Source: Chryseobacterium sp. JJR-5R (GTDB lineage: Bacteria; Bacteroidota; Bacteroidia; Flavobacteriales; Weeksellaceae). From it: a DNA stretch of 64,000 nucleotides. Where the stretch lies: NCBI RefSeq assembly GCF_034047335.1, contig NZ_CP139137.1, positions 1,054,001-1,118,000 on the forward strand, in the 5' to 3' direction. Shown here in pieces: positions 1 through 10,211 of the stretch. Position numbers and translations under genes: made by a program. Every line of letters starts with the position of its first letter. Position 1 is the first letter of the stretch. The notes below the pieces were generated by a model. That model had not been told where the DNA came from. It did not search any database and worked only from the letters and a program-made list of their open reading frames with translations.

Positions 1-1589
<1,589 letters not shown>

Positions 1590-1593
1590 TCAG

Positions 1594-1601
1594 CAAAAAT
1601 A
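1594..1601 (-). promoter_or_regulatory. -7 element of the ligA promoter
   Basis: On the minus strand this reads TATTTTTG, matching the Bacteroidetes -7 consensus TAnnTTTG, about 20 bases before the ligA ATG. No convincing -33 TTTG is seen at the usual 19-base spacing. Confidence 0.55.
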
Positions 1602-1700
1602 ATTAAACTCATATCATTAAAAGAATAACGGAATCAAAATATTTCAGCCGAATTAAAATACTGTTAAAACAAATATAGGCGAAGCAACAGGAAGTAATAA

Positions 1701-1708
1701 TATCTTTG
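1701..1708 (+). promoter_or_regulatory. -7 element upstream of the GDPD gene
   Basis: Reads TATCTTTG, an exact TAnnTTTG match. Transcription would start near 1715 and give a leader of about 80 bases before the ATG at 1798. Confidence 0.5.
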
Positions 1709-1797
1709 CAGTTACTTATAATGAAAAAATATCCCCGCAATTGAATGCGATCTTAGCAAAAGTTGCAGGACTTCATCTTTAATTATCAGATTATATT

Positions 1798-2544
1798 ATG
1801 AAAAAAGTTATCTTAGGGTTAGCAGTTTTAAGCACCGTAATCATGAAGGCACAAACCCGGATTATTGCCCACCGAGGCTATTGGCAGACCCAGCCGCCGA
1901 CTACCGAAAATTCTCTGAAATCACTGGAGAATGCGCAGAAATTGAAGATTTACGGTGCTGAATTCGATGTCAGAATGACGAAAGACGGCGTTTTGGTGGT
2001 AAACCATGACGAGCACCATGCGAAAATGGAAATTTCAGAGACTGATTTTAAAGAGCTCAGAAAAGTAAAATTATCAAACGGCGAAGACTTTCCTACACTT
2101 AAGGATTATTTAAAAAAGGGGAAAAAGGACGGTTCACTAAAACTTATTGTAGAAATCAAGCCTGATAAAACGAAAGAGAAAGAAGATGAACTGACGGCAA
2201 AAACGGTCAGGATGATCAAAGACATGAAGCTGGAATCCCAGAGTGAATTCATTTCTTTCAGCTTAAACATCTGTAAGGAAATCAAAAAGCTGGAGCCTGC
2301 TTTCAAAGTACAGTACCTGAAGGGCGAACTTTCTCCACAGCAGGTTAAAAACGAAGGACTGGACGGGATTGATTACCATTACAGTATCTTCCAGAAAAAC
2401 CCAGACTGGATTGCCGAAGCAACGGCACTGGGATTAATTACCAATGCATGGACGGTAAATGACATCGCCGTATATGAAGAGCTGAAAAAGCAGAAAATAG
2501 GGTTTGTAACCACCAATATCCCTGATCAGCTAAAAGACAAATAA
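1798..2544 (+). CDS. glycerophosphodiester phosphodiesterase, exported
   Basis: Hydrolyses glycerophosphodiesters to glycerol 3-phosphate and an alcohol. A signal peptide covers about residues 1-18. The GDPD catalytic set follows: H25-R26 in AHRGYW, E37, E55 and D57 in GAEFDVRM, and H70 in VVNHDE. The protein has 248 residues and is a single TIM-barrel domain of normal length. It is probably periplasmic or surface-exposed. A strong terminator ends the gene, so it is a separate transcription unit from the SusC/SusD operon downstream. The functional match between this phosphodiesterase and the metallophosphoesterase at 7342 is suggestive. Family assignment is secure; the physiological substrate is not known. 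Confidence 0.92.
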   Translation: MKKVILGLAVLSTVIMKAQTRIIAHRGYWQTQPPTTENSLKSLENAQKLKIYGAEFDVRMTKDGVLVVNHDEHHAKMEISETDFKELRKVKLSNGEDFPTLKDYLKKGKKDGSLKLIVEIKPDKTKEKEDELTAKTVRMIKDMKLESQSEFISFSLNICKEIKKLEPAFKVQYLKGELSPQQVKNEGLDGIDYHYSIFQKNPDWIAEATALGLITNAWTVNDIAVYEELKKQKIGFVTTNIPDQLKDK

Positions 2545-2563
2545 CAGGAATCCACCAGTTTGA

Positions 2564-2599
2564 ATCAGCCTGTCTCACTGAGACAGGCTGATTTTTTTT
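2564..2599 (+). terminator. intrinsic terminator after the GDPD gene
   Basis: A 14-bp perfect stem (ATCAGCCTGTCTCA and its complement) around a single C is followed by seven T. The one-base loop means the stem probably frays at its tip. Confidence 0.85.
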
Positions 2600-2847
2600 G
2601 CCTGAATACCAATTATAATGTAACCGCTAATCAATAATGGCATATATAAGGTATCTTATATTTTCTCATAAAAAGACAATAAAAATAGGCATAAAACCGG
2701 ACGTGTTCATATTAAAAATCCGTAATTGTTTTAACCTGTTATTAACCAAACTTCTATGTTTCTTTGTTAAGCATAAATTCATATTTCGTTTAATAATTAT
2801 TTAATTAATGTTAAAACCTTGTTAAACCCTTAGTCATAATGTCGTTC

Positions 2848-2855
2848 TAATTTTG
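2848..2855 (+). promoter_or_regulatory. -7 element of the susC operon
   Basis: TAATTTTG followed by C, 17 bases before the ATG. The leader would be very short, with AAAAGGA as a possible ribosome site. Confidence 0.5.
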
Positions 2856-2871
2856 CGCAAACAAAAAGGAT

Positions 2872-5847
2872 ATGCGTAAAGAGACACAAAAGCTGTTGAT
2901 TCTTTCACTGTTAGGATTGGTAAGCGTCAATCTGGCAGCCCAGGAAAAAGCGAAGCGGGATACGATTAAGAATATTGACGAAGTGGTGGTAACAGCTTTG
3001 GGGATTAAAAGGCAGGACCGGTCTTTAGGATATGTGGCCGAAACCATTAAATCTGAAGAGTTATTAAGAACGCAGAACAACAACTGGTCCCAGGCGCTGG
3101 AAGGAAAAGTGGCCGGACTGAAAATTCAGACTGCCGGAGCAGGCCCGCTCGGAAGTTCCCTTATCAAACTGAGAGGTGACATCTCGATGAACCCGAACGA
3201 AAACAATGCCCTTATCGTAGTAGACGGCGTTCCGCTGAACAACAATATCACGGGAACAGGGTTTTCAGCATACGGAGCCGGATCCAAGGCAGACCTGCCT
3301 ATTGACTACGGAAACGGGATCAACACCATTAATCCTGATGACATTGAATCCATTACCGTTCTTAAAGGTGCTACCGCATCTGCTCTTTACGGTTCCAGAG
3401 GGGCAGGGGGAGCCATCATGATCACGACAAAATCCGGAAAAAGCAGAAAAGGTAAAGTACAGGTAAGCTTGAATTCCTATTCAAGCTATGATTCTGTACT
3501 GAAATGGCCGGATTACCAGTATGAATACGGACAGGGAACCATGCAGAAAGATACGAAGGGGAATTATTTCTATTCTTACCAGGCTTCAGCAGACGGCGTG
3601 AATACAGGTTCTACCAGCAGCGCATTCGGGCCTAAGTTCGCCGGACAGTATTATTTCCAGTATGATCCCGCCACCCAGGGACAAAGTGCAACAAGGCAGC
3701 TGTGGCAGCCTTACCGGGATAACATCAAAGGGTTTTGGGAAACCGGAACTACTTTTTCCAATAACATCGCCGTAGAAGCGTCTAACGAAAATACATCATT
3801 CAGGTCATCTTTAACCTATTTAATGAACGAATGGATGATGCCCAATACAGGTTTCGACAGGTTTACCGCTGCTTTTTCAGTAGACCATAAACTAAGCGAG
3901 AAACTGAAGATCGGGATTAAATTAAATTACAGCAAAACAAAGAGTGACAACCTGCCGGCGACGGGATACAGCAACCAGTCTATTTCCTATTTCATGATTT
4001 TCCAGAATCCGAATGTGGATCTGTCATGGTACAGGCCGATCTGGAAAGCCGGACAGGAACAGGTAGACCAGATCCATCCCTTCAGTTCATTTATCGATAA
4101 TCCTTACCTCATCGCTTACGAAATGCTGAATGGGGTCGATAAAAATTTCATCACCGGAAATGTAAACCTCAATTATAAAATTACAAAGGACCTTGACGTA
4201 ATGGTGAGGTCAGGAATGGAGCTTAACAACGAACTGCGTACCCAGAAAAGGCCGTGGAGCTCTGCCAATTATCTTCAGGGGATGTACAGGGAGCAGCATA
4301 TCAGGTTAATGGATCTGAATAATGATGTCCTGTTCACCTATAAAAACCAGTTCAATGATTTTGATTTCAGTGTTTCAGCCGGAGGGAATATCCGCTATAC
4401 TGAATATGTGATGAATGATTATCTGGCAGAAGGATTACTGAAGCCGGGCGTATACACCATGCCCAACGGAATTGCAAATATTTCAAAATTTGCAAGGCCT
4501 AATGATAAGCAGGTAAACAGTGCCTATGGCCTGGCTACTTTAAGCTATAAAAACAAAATATTCCTTGACCTTACGGCAAGAAACGACTGGAGCAGCACGC
4601 TCCCGAAAGAAAACCGTTCCTATTTCTACCCTTCAGCATCAACGTCATTCATTCTCTCAGATATTTTCAAACTGACCTCGGACCGGTTTAATTACTGGAA
4701 ACTCAGGGCTTCATGGTCCAGGGTAGGCAATGATACGGATCCGTACCAGCTGATCAAATATTATAACAACAGTGATTTCAACGGATCGGTAGAATCCCCC
4801 TCATTATATCCGAATCCAAACCTGAGGCCTAATATGATTACCAGTAAAGAGGCAGGGATGGAGTTCAGTATTCTTAAAAACAGGATCAGTTATACCGTCA
4901 CGGCTTATCAGAACAACTCCAAAGATCAGATCGTAAGGGTACCTGTACTTTGGGAAACAGGTTACAGTACCCGTGTGATCAACACCGGAGAAGTAAGGAA
5001 CAGAGGGCTTGAAATGACGTTGAACACCTATCCTGTTAAGAACAAGAATTTTTCATGGAGCGTTAATGCCAACTGGTCCCTGAACCGGAATAAGATACTT
5101 TCCCTTCCTGCGGAATTCAACGGCGAGCCTTATACGATGGGAAGTGTAGGCGGAGTGGTATACTTCAATGCATTTGTAGGAGGCTCATTGGGAGATATGT
5201 ACGGATACGGGCTGATGTATTCACCTGACGGACAGGTAATCTTCAATGCCAATGACGGGTTGACGGCAAAGCCGACACAGATGAAGAAAATAGGGAACGC
5301 CTACCCGGAATGGAGGGCAGGGATCCAGAACGAATTCAGATACAAAGGCATTACGGTAAGCTTCTCTTTTGACGGGCAGTACAAAGGGATGGCCTACTCA
5401 CAGTCGCACCACAAAATGTCGGAGCAGGGAAAACTGGGGCATACCTTATACGGAAGGGAAAATCCCGGAGGCTTAATTGTCGGAAATGGGGTAGTGCAGA
5501 ATCCAGACGGCTCATTCTCTCCCAATACCAAAGGAATCCTGGTATCGGCTTACTATGCAGATTATTACAGGAGGGCAAATGTAGAAACCAATACATTTGA
5601 TACTTCTTTCATCAAACTGAGGGATGCAAGGATTTCCTACACTTTCCCGAAAAGCATAACCGAACAGCTTAAAATAACAGATCTTACACTGGCCTTGTTC
5701 GGGAGGAACCTCTGGATGTGGACCAAATTCCCGCTCTTTGATCCGGAAGCAGCCACATTGAATGACAGCCAGATCACTCCGGGAGTGGAAGTAGGGCAGC
5801 TACCGACGGCAAGAACGGTAGGTATTCAGCTTAATGTTAAATTCTAA
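2872..5847 (+). CDS. SusC/RagA-family TonB-linked outer-membrane transporter
   Basis: Outer-membrane TonB-dependent channel that imports a substrate captured by its SusD partner. A signal peptide ends near AAQ at residues 22-24. A TonB-box-like stretch (IDEVVVTALGI) and the plug follow, with VDGVPLNNN and the family hallmark SALYGSRGAGGAI. The rest is a long 22-strand-type barrel ending in an aromatic/basic C-terminus (QLNVKF). At 991 residues it lacks the N-terminal carboxypeptidase-regulatory-like domain that many SusC proteins carry. The SusD gene starts 11 bases downstream. Neither an adjacent sigma/anti-sigma pair nor glycoside hydrolases are seen, so a classic polysaccharide locus is unlikely. 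Confidence 0.95.
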   Translation: MRKETQKLLILSLLGLVSVNLAAQEKAKRDTIKNIDEVVVTALGIKRQDRSLGYVAETIKSEELLRTQNNNWSQALEGKVAGLKIQTAGAGPLGSSLIKLRGDISMNPNENNALIVVDGVPLNNNITGTGFSAYGAGSKADLPIDYGNGINTINPDDIESITVLKGATASALYGSRGAGGAIMITTKSGKSRKGKVQVSLNSYSSYDSVLKWPDYQYEYGQGTMQKDTKGNYFYSYQASADGVNTGSTSSAFGPKFAGQYYFQYDPATQGQSATRQLWQPYRDNIKGFWETGTTFSNNIAVEASNENTSFRSSLTYLMNEWMMPNTGFDRFTAAFSVDHKLSEKLKIGIKLNYSKTKSDNLPATGYSNQSISYFMIFQNPNVDLSWYRPIWKAGQEQVDQIHPFSSFIDNPYLIAYEMLNGVDKNFITGNVNLNYKITKDLDVMVRSGMELNNELRTQKRPWSSANYLQGMYREQHIRLMDLNNDVLFTYKNQFNDFDFSVSAGGNIRYTEYVMNDYLAEGLLKPGVYTMPNGIANISKFARPNDKQVNSAYGLATLSYKNKIFLDLTARNDWSSTLPKENRSYFYPSASTSFILSDIFKLTSDRFNYWKLRASWSRVGNDTDPYQLIKYYNNSDFNGSVESPSLYPNPNLRPNMITSKEAGMEFSILKNRISYTVTAYQNNSKDQIVRVPVLWETGYSTRVINTGEVRNRGLEMTLNTYPVKNKNFSWSVNANWSLNRNKILSLPAEFNGEPYTMGSVGGVVYFNAFVGGSLGDMYGYGLMYSPDGQVIFNANDGLTAKPTQMKKIGNAYPEWRAGIQNEFRYKGITVSFSFDGQYKGMAYSQSHHKMSEQGKLGHTLYGRENPGGLIVGNGVVQNPDGSFSPNTKGILVSAYYADYYRRANVETNTFDTSFIKLRDARISYTFPKSITEQLKITDLTLALFGRNLWMWTKFPLFDPEAATLNDSQITPGVEVGQLPTARTVGIQLNVKF

Positions 5848-5858
5848 AACGTAAAATC

Positions 5859-7310
5859 ATGAAAAAAGTACTTGTAAATACATTATTAATCGCCGGGCTG
5901 TCCTTGGTTCCGGTTTCGTGCAGCAGAAGTTTAGATGAGGTAAACTCGGATACCAGCAGGATCAGTGAGCCGGTAGCGTCAAAATTACTGGTTCCGGTAC
6001 AGTACAATATGTCGGCGGTAAATTACATGAGAGCCAATGATTTCACCTTTGATATCATGCAGGTTTCTCTTGACTTTCCTAATGAAGGAAATACCCTGAG
6101 CCGGTATAATATCACGGAAAATACCGGGGCTGGCTTCTGGAACAACAGCTACAAATGGCTTAAGCAGGTAAAAGACATGAAGTTTGCCGCTGACCGGGAC
6201 AATGACCCGAACTACCTGGCAATCTCAATGGTGCTTAATGCGTGGATTTATTCCAACCTTACCGATACCTACGGTGACGTTCCGTTTTCTGAAGCATCAA
6301 GCCTGGATGAAGGCATGACCCAGCCGAAATTTGACAGGCAGAAAGACATTTACGTTAAATTGCTGGATGATTTAAAAACGGCAAATTCCCTCTTCGTGAC
6401 CACGAAAACCCTTAGCGGGACAGATATTTTTTACAAATCCGAAAGCGATGCCAACGGGATTGTCAACTGGAAAAAGTTCTGTAACTCACTTTCTTTACGG
6501 TTGCTGACCAGGATTTTAAGCAGGAACGGGGAGGTTAAGGTGCATGAGAGGATCAATGAGATCATCAGCAATCCTACGATTTACCCGATCTTCCAAAGCA
6601 ATGCAGAAACCGCAAAGGTAAACGTAACAGGTGTGGCACCTCTTCTTCCACCGATCACAAGGCCGCAGGATTTCACAACGGGAAGGGCTGCCTCAACATT
6701 TTTTGTGGAAACTTTGAAAGCCAACAATGACCCGAGAATGGCGATGTTTTTCGGCCAGGCGAAAAGTATCCCGGCCAATGCGAATATCGGGTATAAAGGG
6801 GCTCCTTCAGGCTATGCGTACGGAACTGCTTTCAATTACCAGCCGTCCAACATGAACCAGAACCTGGCCAAAGCGCCTTTGAACATCCTGATTTACCCGT
6901 ATGCGGAGCTGCAGTTTATCCTTTCGGAGCTGGCATTCAAAGGCGTTATTCCCGGAAATGCACAGACGTATTATGAAAACGGCGTAAAGGCAACCATTGA
7001 GCAGTGGGGTTCGGTAATGCCTGCCAATTATTTTGCCAATCCCAATGTTGCCTATAACGGGACATTGGAAAGGATCATGATCCAGAAATACATTGCATTG
7101 TTCTTTGTAGACCAGCAGCAGTGGTTTGAAAAAAGAAGGACGGGGTTTCCGGTGCTTCCCAATAACGGAGGCCTTTTAAACAACGGGATCATGCCTTCAA
7201 GGCTTATGTATCCGCCGAATCCAAGGGTATTAAACACCGGCAATTACCAGGCAGCGGTTCAGCAGATGGGCGGCGACGATATCAACGTAAAAGTCTGGTG
7301 GAATAAATAA
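5859..7310 (+). CDS. SusD/RagB-type surface lipoprotein (SusD-like_2 group)
   Basis: Substrate-binding lipoprotein that caps the SusC channel. It has a lipoprotein signal with the acylated cysteine in VPVSCSRS (about residue 21). The SusD-type N-terminus (LDEVNSDTSR) and helical repeats such as AWIYSNLTDTYGDVPFSEA follow, then the C-terminal WFEKRRTGFP segment typical of this family. It has 483 residues. Its position between susC and a phosphoesterase gene, with short gaps of 11 and 31 bases, indicates one operon. The ligand is not predictable from sequence alone; the neighbour suggests a phosphorylated compound. Confidence 0.92.
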   Translation: MKKVLVNTLLIAGLSLVPVSCSRSLDEVNSDTSRISEPVASKLLVPVQYNMSAVNYMRANDFTFDIMQVSLDFPNEGNTLSRYNITENTGAGFWNNSYKWLKQVKDMKFAADRDNDPNYLAISMVLNAWIYSNLTDTYGDVPFSEASSLDEGMTQPKFDRQKDIYVKLLDDLKTANSLFVTTKTLSGTDIFYKSESDANGIVNWKKFCNSLSLRLLTRILSRNGEVKVHERINEIISNPTIYPIFQSNAETAKVNVTGVAPLLPPITRPQDFTTGRAASTFFVETLKANNDPRMAMFFGQAKSIPANANIGYKGAPSGYAYGTAFNYQPSNMNQNLAKAPLNILIYPYAELQFILSELAFKGVIPGNAQTYYENGVKATIEQWGSVMPANYFANPNVAYNGTLERIMIQKYIALFFVDQQQWFEKRRTGFPVLPNNGGLLNNGIMPSRLMYPPNPRVLNTGNYQAAVQQMGGDDINVKVWWNK

Positions 7311-7341
7311 ATAATCAATATTAAAAAATCAAGAAGGAATA

Positions 7342-8925
7342 ATGAATATAAAATTTTTAATGCCGTGCCTGTTAATTTCAGCAATGGCGTTCTCACAGGC
7401 TTCCGTTTCAGGGTATGTGTATGAAGACAGCAACAAAAACCAGAAAAAGGAAAACAGGGAAAAAGGAATCGCGGGAGTTGCCGTATCGAACGGGGTCCAG
7501 GTTATATTAACCGATAAAAACGGGAGGTACAGCCTTCCGGTTCAGGACGGGCAGACGATTTTTGTGATCAAGCCTTCAGGATACATGACGCCGGTTAATG
7601 CAAATAACCTTCCTCAATATTATTATCAGTACAAGCCGAATGGCTCACCGGCAGATTTCAAATACAAAGGAACGGCGCCAACCGGGACGCTCCCTGAAGA
7701 ACTGAACTTTGCCCTGTATAAACAGAGTGAAAGCAAAAACTTTGATATCCTGGTTTTCGGCGATCCGCAGCCGTACACCGAGAAACAGCTGGATTATTTT
7801 AAAAGAGCCATTGTAAGCGAAGTTAAAAATAACAGGAAAAATGCAGTATTGGGAATCAGCCTCGGAGATCTGGTAGGCGACAATCTAAGCCTTCAGAAAC
7901 CTTATGCAGACGTGATGAAAGAAGTAGGCCTGCCGTGGTACAATGTAATGGGAAACCATGATATGAACTACGATGCCAAAGAAGACCTTCTGTCAGACGA
8001 AACCTTTGAGTCTAATTTTGGGCCTGCCAATTATTCTTTCAACTACGGGAATGTCCACTTTATTATTCTGGATGATATCCTGTACCCGGATCCGCGGGAC
8101 GGAAAAGGATATTGGGGAGGCTTCCGCGAAGACCAGCTGAAATTTATTGAAAACGACCTGAAGCTGGTGGATAAAAGCAAACTGATCGTTGTTTCTTTCC
8201 ATATCCCGCTGGAGCATAAAAATGAAGATAATTTCAGGAATTCAGACCGCCAGAAACTGTTTGATTATCTGGCTCCGTTCAGGAATGCACTGATGTTATC
8301 CGCGCACACCCACATCCAGCAGCAGCTTTTTTACGGGAAAGAAGCAGGGTGGAACGGGTCAAAAGACCTGCATGAATACAACGTGGGAACTACCTGCGGC
8401 GACTGGTGGTCCGGAACATCCGATGATTTGGGGCTGCCGACTTCCACCATGAGGGACGGGACTGCAAAAGGATATTCTTTCATCAGTTTTAATGATGACC
8501 AGTACAAAGTGAAGTACAAAACTGCCGGGAAACCGGATGACTACCAGATCAACTTATATGTTCCGAAAGCCGTTCCCTATCCCGTAAAAACCTCGGCGAA
8601 AATCTTAGCCAATTTCTTTATGGGGAGCGGAAAGGATAAAGTGGAATACAGGATAGACGGCGAAAAGTGGGAAGCCATGCAGTATGATGAAACGGTAGAT
8701 CCGAGCTTTGCCGTGTCGGTTTTCAAATGGGATACCACGCAGAATATTTTTCCGGGGAGAAGGCCTTCCAACCCGGAAATTTCAAAACACATCTGGACAG
8801 GGGATTTTTCCAAAAAACTTTCCCTGGGGAAACACAAAGTTGAGGTAAGGGCTTCGGATATGTACGGAAACCAGTTTACCGCTTCAGAAGAATTTGAGGT
8901 TCAGGACCAGATTGTTATTCCTTAA
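7342..8925 (+). CDS. secreted calcineurin-like metallophosphoesterase, three-domain type
   Basis: Two-metal phosphoesterase. A signal peptide (about residues 1-19) precedes an N-terminal beta-sandwich with SGYVYEDSNKN, as in MetallophosN proteins. The catalytic core carries GDPQ (D141, Q143), LGDLVGDN, GNHD (N205-H206-D207) and HTH. A C-terminal domain from about residue 395 resembles MetallophosC. The 527 residues suit this architecture. It is the third gene of the SusC/SusD operon and probably acts on what the pair binds or imports. Family and metal-site assignments are secure; the substrate is inferred only as a phosphate ester or diester. Confidence 0.9.
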   Translation: MNIKFLMPCLLISAMAFSQASVSGYVYEDSNKNQKKENREKGIAGVAVSNGVQVILTDKNGRYSLPVQDGQTIFVIKPSGYMTPVNANNLPQYYYQYKPNGSPADFKYKGTAPTGTLPEELNFALYKQSESKNFDILVFGDPQPYTEKQLDYFKRAIVSEVKNNRKNAVLGISLGDLVGDNLSLQKPYADVMKEVGLPWYNVMGNHDMNYDAKEDLLSDETFESNFGPANYSFNYGNVHFIILDDILYPDPRDGKGYWGGFREDQLKFIENDLKLVDKSKLIVVSFHIPLEHKNEDNFRNSDRQKLFDYLAPFRNALMLSAHTHIQQQLFYGKEAGWNGSKDLHEYNVGTTCGDWWSGTSDDLGLPTSTMRDGTAKGYSFISFNDDQYKVKYKTAGKPDDYQINLYVPKAVPYPVKTSAKILANFFMGSGKDKVEYRIDGEKWEAMQYDETVDPSFAVSVFKWDTTQNIFPGRRPSNPEISKHIWTGDFSKKLSLGKHKVEVRASDMYGNQFTASEEFEVQDQIVIP

Positions 8926-8956
8926 GCTTTTTATTTTTTTACTATACTTTCAATTG

Positions 8957-8986
8957 AAACCGGTTCTGGAAAGAGCCGGTTTTGTG
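8957..8986 (+). terminator. probable terminator of the SusC/SusD operon
   Basis: Stem AAACCGGTTCT pairs with AGAGCCGGTTT (one G-U) around a short loop. The following T tract is only four bases, so efficiency may be modest. Confidence 0.55.
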
Positions 8987-9194
8987 ATGTAAATACAGGC
9001 CTTCACAAATAGCAGAGCCTGCTTAAATTAATATCAGAAGATTGCAGCCTGTTAAATATATTCATACTGGTTAAATATCAGGTGCAATAAACATCTATGG
9101 ATCCTATATATTTTATAAAATTTAAATAGACACTTTAAATAAGTGCGTTTGTGAAAAACATTCGTGTTCATTCAGATTAGAAAAATACCTTTTG

Positions 9195-9202
9195 TAAATT
9201 TG
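9195..9202 (+). promoter_or_regulatory. -7 element that fixes the SDR start
   Basis: TAAATTTG followed by C. It lies downstream of an upstream in-frame start at 9164, so that longer reading would not be transcribed and the ATG at 9233 is preferred. Confidence 0.55.
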
Positions 9203-9232
9203 CACCTTAACAAATACATAAACCATAATAAG

Positions 9233-9946
9233 ATGAACATAAGCGGAAAAAATGCCGTAATTACCGGTGGAGGAAGAGGATTGGGAAAAGCTGTGGCATT
9301 GGCGCTGGCCAGTGAAGGGGTAAATATCGGGATTACCGGGAGAAATGAAGAGAACCTTAAAATGGCGGCTGATGAAATCCGCAGGTTGGGCGTAAAGGCA
9401 GCATATGCCGTTTTCAGTATAGACAATGAAATCCATGTAAAGGCCGGAATAGAATCGCTGGCAGAACAGCTGGGAGGCATTGATATTTTAATCAACAATG
9501 CAGGAATCGGTGACTTCGGGTCTATCGAGGAAATGCCTTCGGAAACATGGGAACAGGTCATTAAAACCAATCTTTTCGGAGTATATTATACCGCAAAAGC
9601 AGTCCACCCTTTCATGAAAGAAAAAGGCGAAGGCGATATCATCAATGTAGCCTCAACGGCCGGACTGAAAGGCGGACCAAATATGTCAGCGTATGCCGCG
9701 TCCAAGGCAGCCGTGGTTTCATTGTCACAATCTATGATGGCGGAATGGAGGAAACAAAATATCCGTGTGGTTACGCTGACCCCGAGTACCATTGCTTCAG
9801 ACATGTCGATCCAGGGAGGCCTCACAGACGGAGATCCTGAAAAAGTGCTTCAGCCGGAAGATTTTGCAGAATGGGTAAGGGATATCCTGAAAATGAACAG
9901 AAGGGCATTAATCGCCAACGGGTCTATTTTCTCTACCAATCCATAA
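9233..9946 (+). CDS. short-chain dehydrogenase/reductase, 3-oxoacyl-ACP-reductase-like
   Basis: NAD(P)-dependent oxidoreductase with a Rossmann fold. It has the nucleotide motif TGGGRGLG near residues 11-18, NNAG, and the catalytic Ser-Tyr-Lys set in VASTAGLKGG ... YAASK. The protein has 237 residues from the ATG at 9233, the normal length for classical SDRs. It stands alone between terminators, with no fatty-acid genes around it, so a FabG role is not supported by context. Similar stand-alone flavobacterial genes are usually labelled 3-ketoacyl-ACP reductase. Family secure, substrate unknown. Confidence 0.88.
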   Translation: MNISGKNAVITGGGRGLGKAVALALASEGVNIGITGRNEENLKMAADEIRRLGVKAAYAVFSIDNEIHVKAGIESLAEQLGGIDILINNAGIGDFGSIEEMPSETWEQVIKTNLFGVYYTAKAVHPFMKEKGEGDIINVASTAGLKGGPNMSAYAASKAAVVSLSQSMMAEWRKQNIRVVTLTPSTIASDMSIQGGLTDGDPEKVLQPEDFAEWVRDILKMNRRALIANGSIFSTNP

Positions 9947-9970
9947 AAATCAGTTTAAAATAATAATCAG

Positions 9971-9995
9971 AGCGGGCTTCGGTTCGCTTTTTTTT
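9971..9995 (+). terminator. terminator after the SDR gene
   Basis: AGCGGGC and GTTCGCT form a short stem with two G-U pairs, followed by a run of eight T. Confidence 0.5.
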
Positions 9996-10007
9996 ACGGA
10001 TAATTTT

Positions 10008-10080
10008 CAGGAGCTGTTTCCAGCTTTCCGCTGCAATCTTTTTTTTCAAAAAAGGATTTCTGTTTCAATCGGGGCTAGGG
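10008..10080 (+). repeat. copy A of a dispersed structured repeat
   Basis: Begins CAGGAGCTGTTTCC and GCTTTCCGCTG, and ends CAATCGGGGCTAGGG. A second copy with the same two ends lies at 35007-35105 on the minus strand. The interior pairs ATCTTTTT-type with AAAAAGGAT-type sequence, so the element can fold as a hairpin. It sits in the gap between the SDR terminator and prmA. No coding potential is seen. Confidence 0.6.
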
Positions 10081-10188
10081 CTTTGCCGGTATTTACCTGT
10101 TTGTCTTTACTAAGAGTGTCATTGCAAAAACTTTACATCAGCTGAATGCGGTTTTAAAACTTATTCCGGAAAATCAAAAAAGTAGTTT

Positions 10189-10196
10189 TATTTTTG
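10189..10196 (+). promoter_or_regulatory. -7 element of prmA
   Basis: TATTTTTG followed by C. Its last TTG can be misread as a start codon in frame with prmA; the true start is the ATG at 10212. Confidence 0.55.
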
Positions 10197-10211
10197 CAGC
10201 AAATTATTCAC

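Noticed and set aside
1720..1743. Seven-codon leader frame before the GDPD gene
   Set aside because: Too short, with no codon bias, attenuator hairpin or ribosome site to support a leader peptide.
9164..9232. Upstream extension of the SDR gene
   Set aside because: The -7 element lies inside it, so it would not be in the transcript; the conserved fold starts at 9233.
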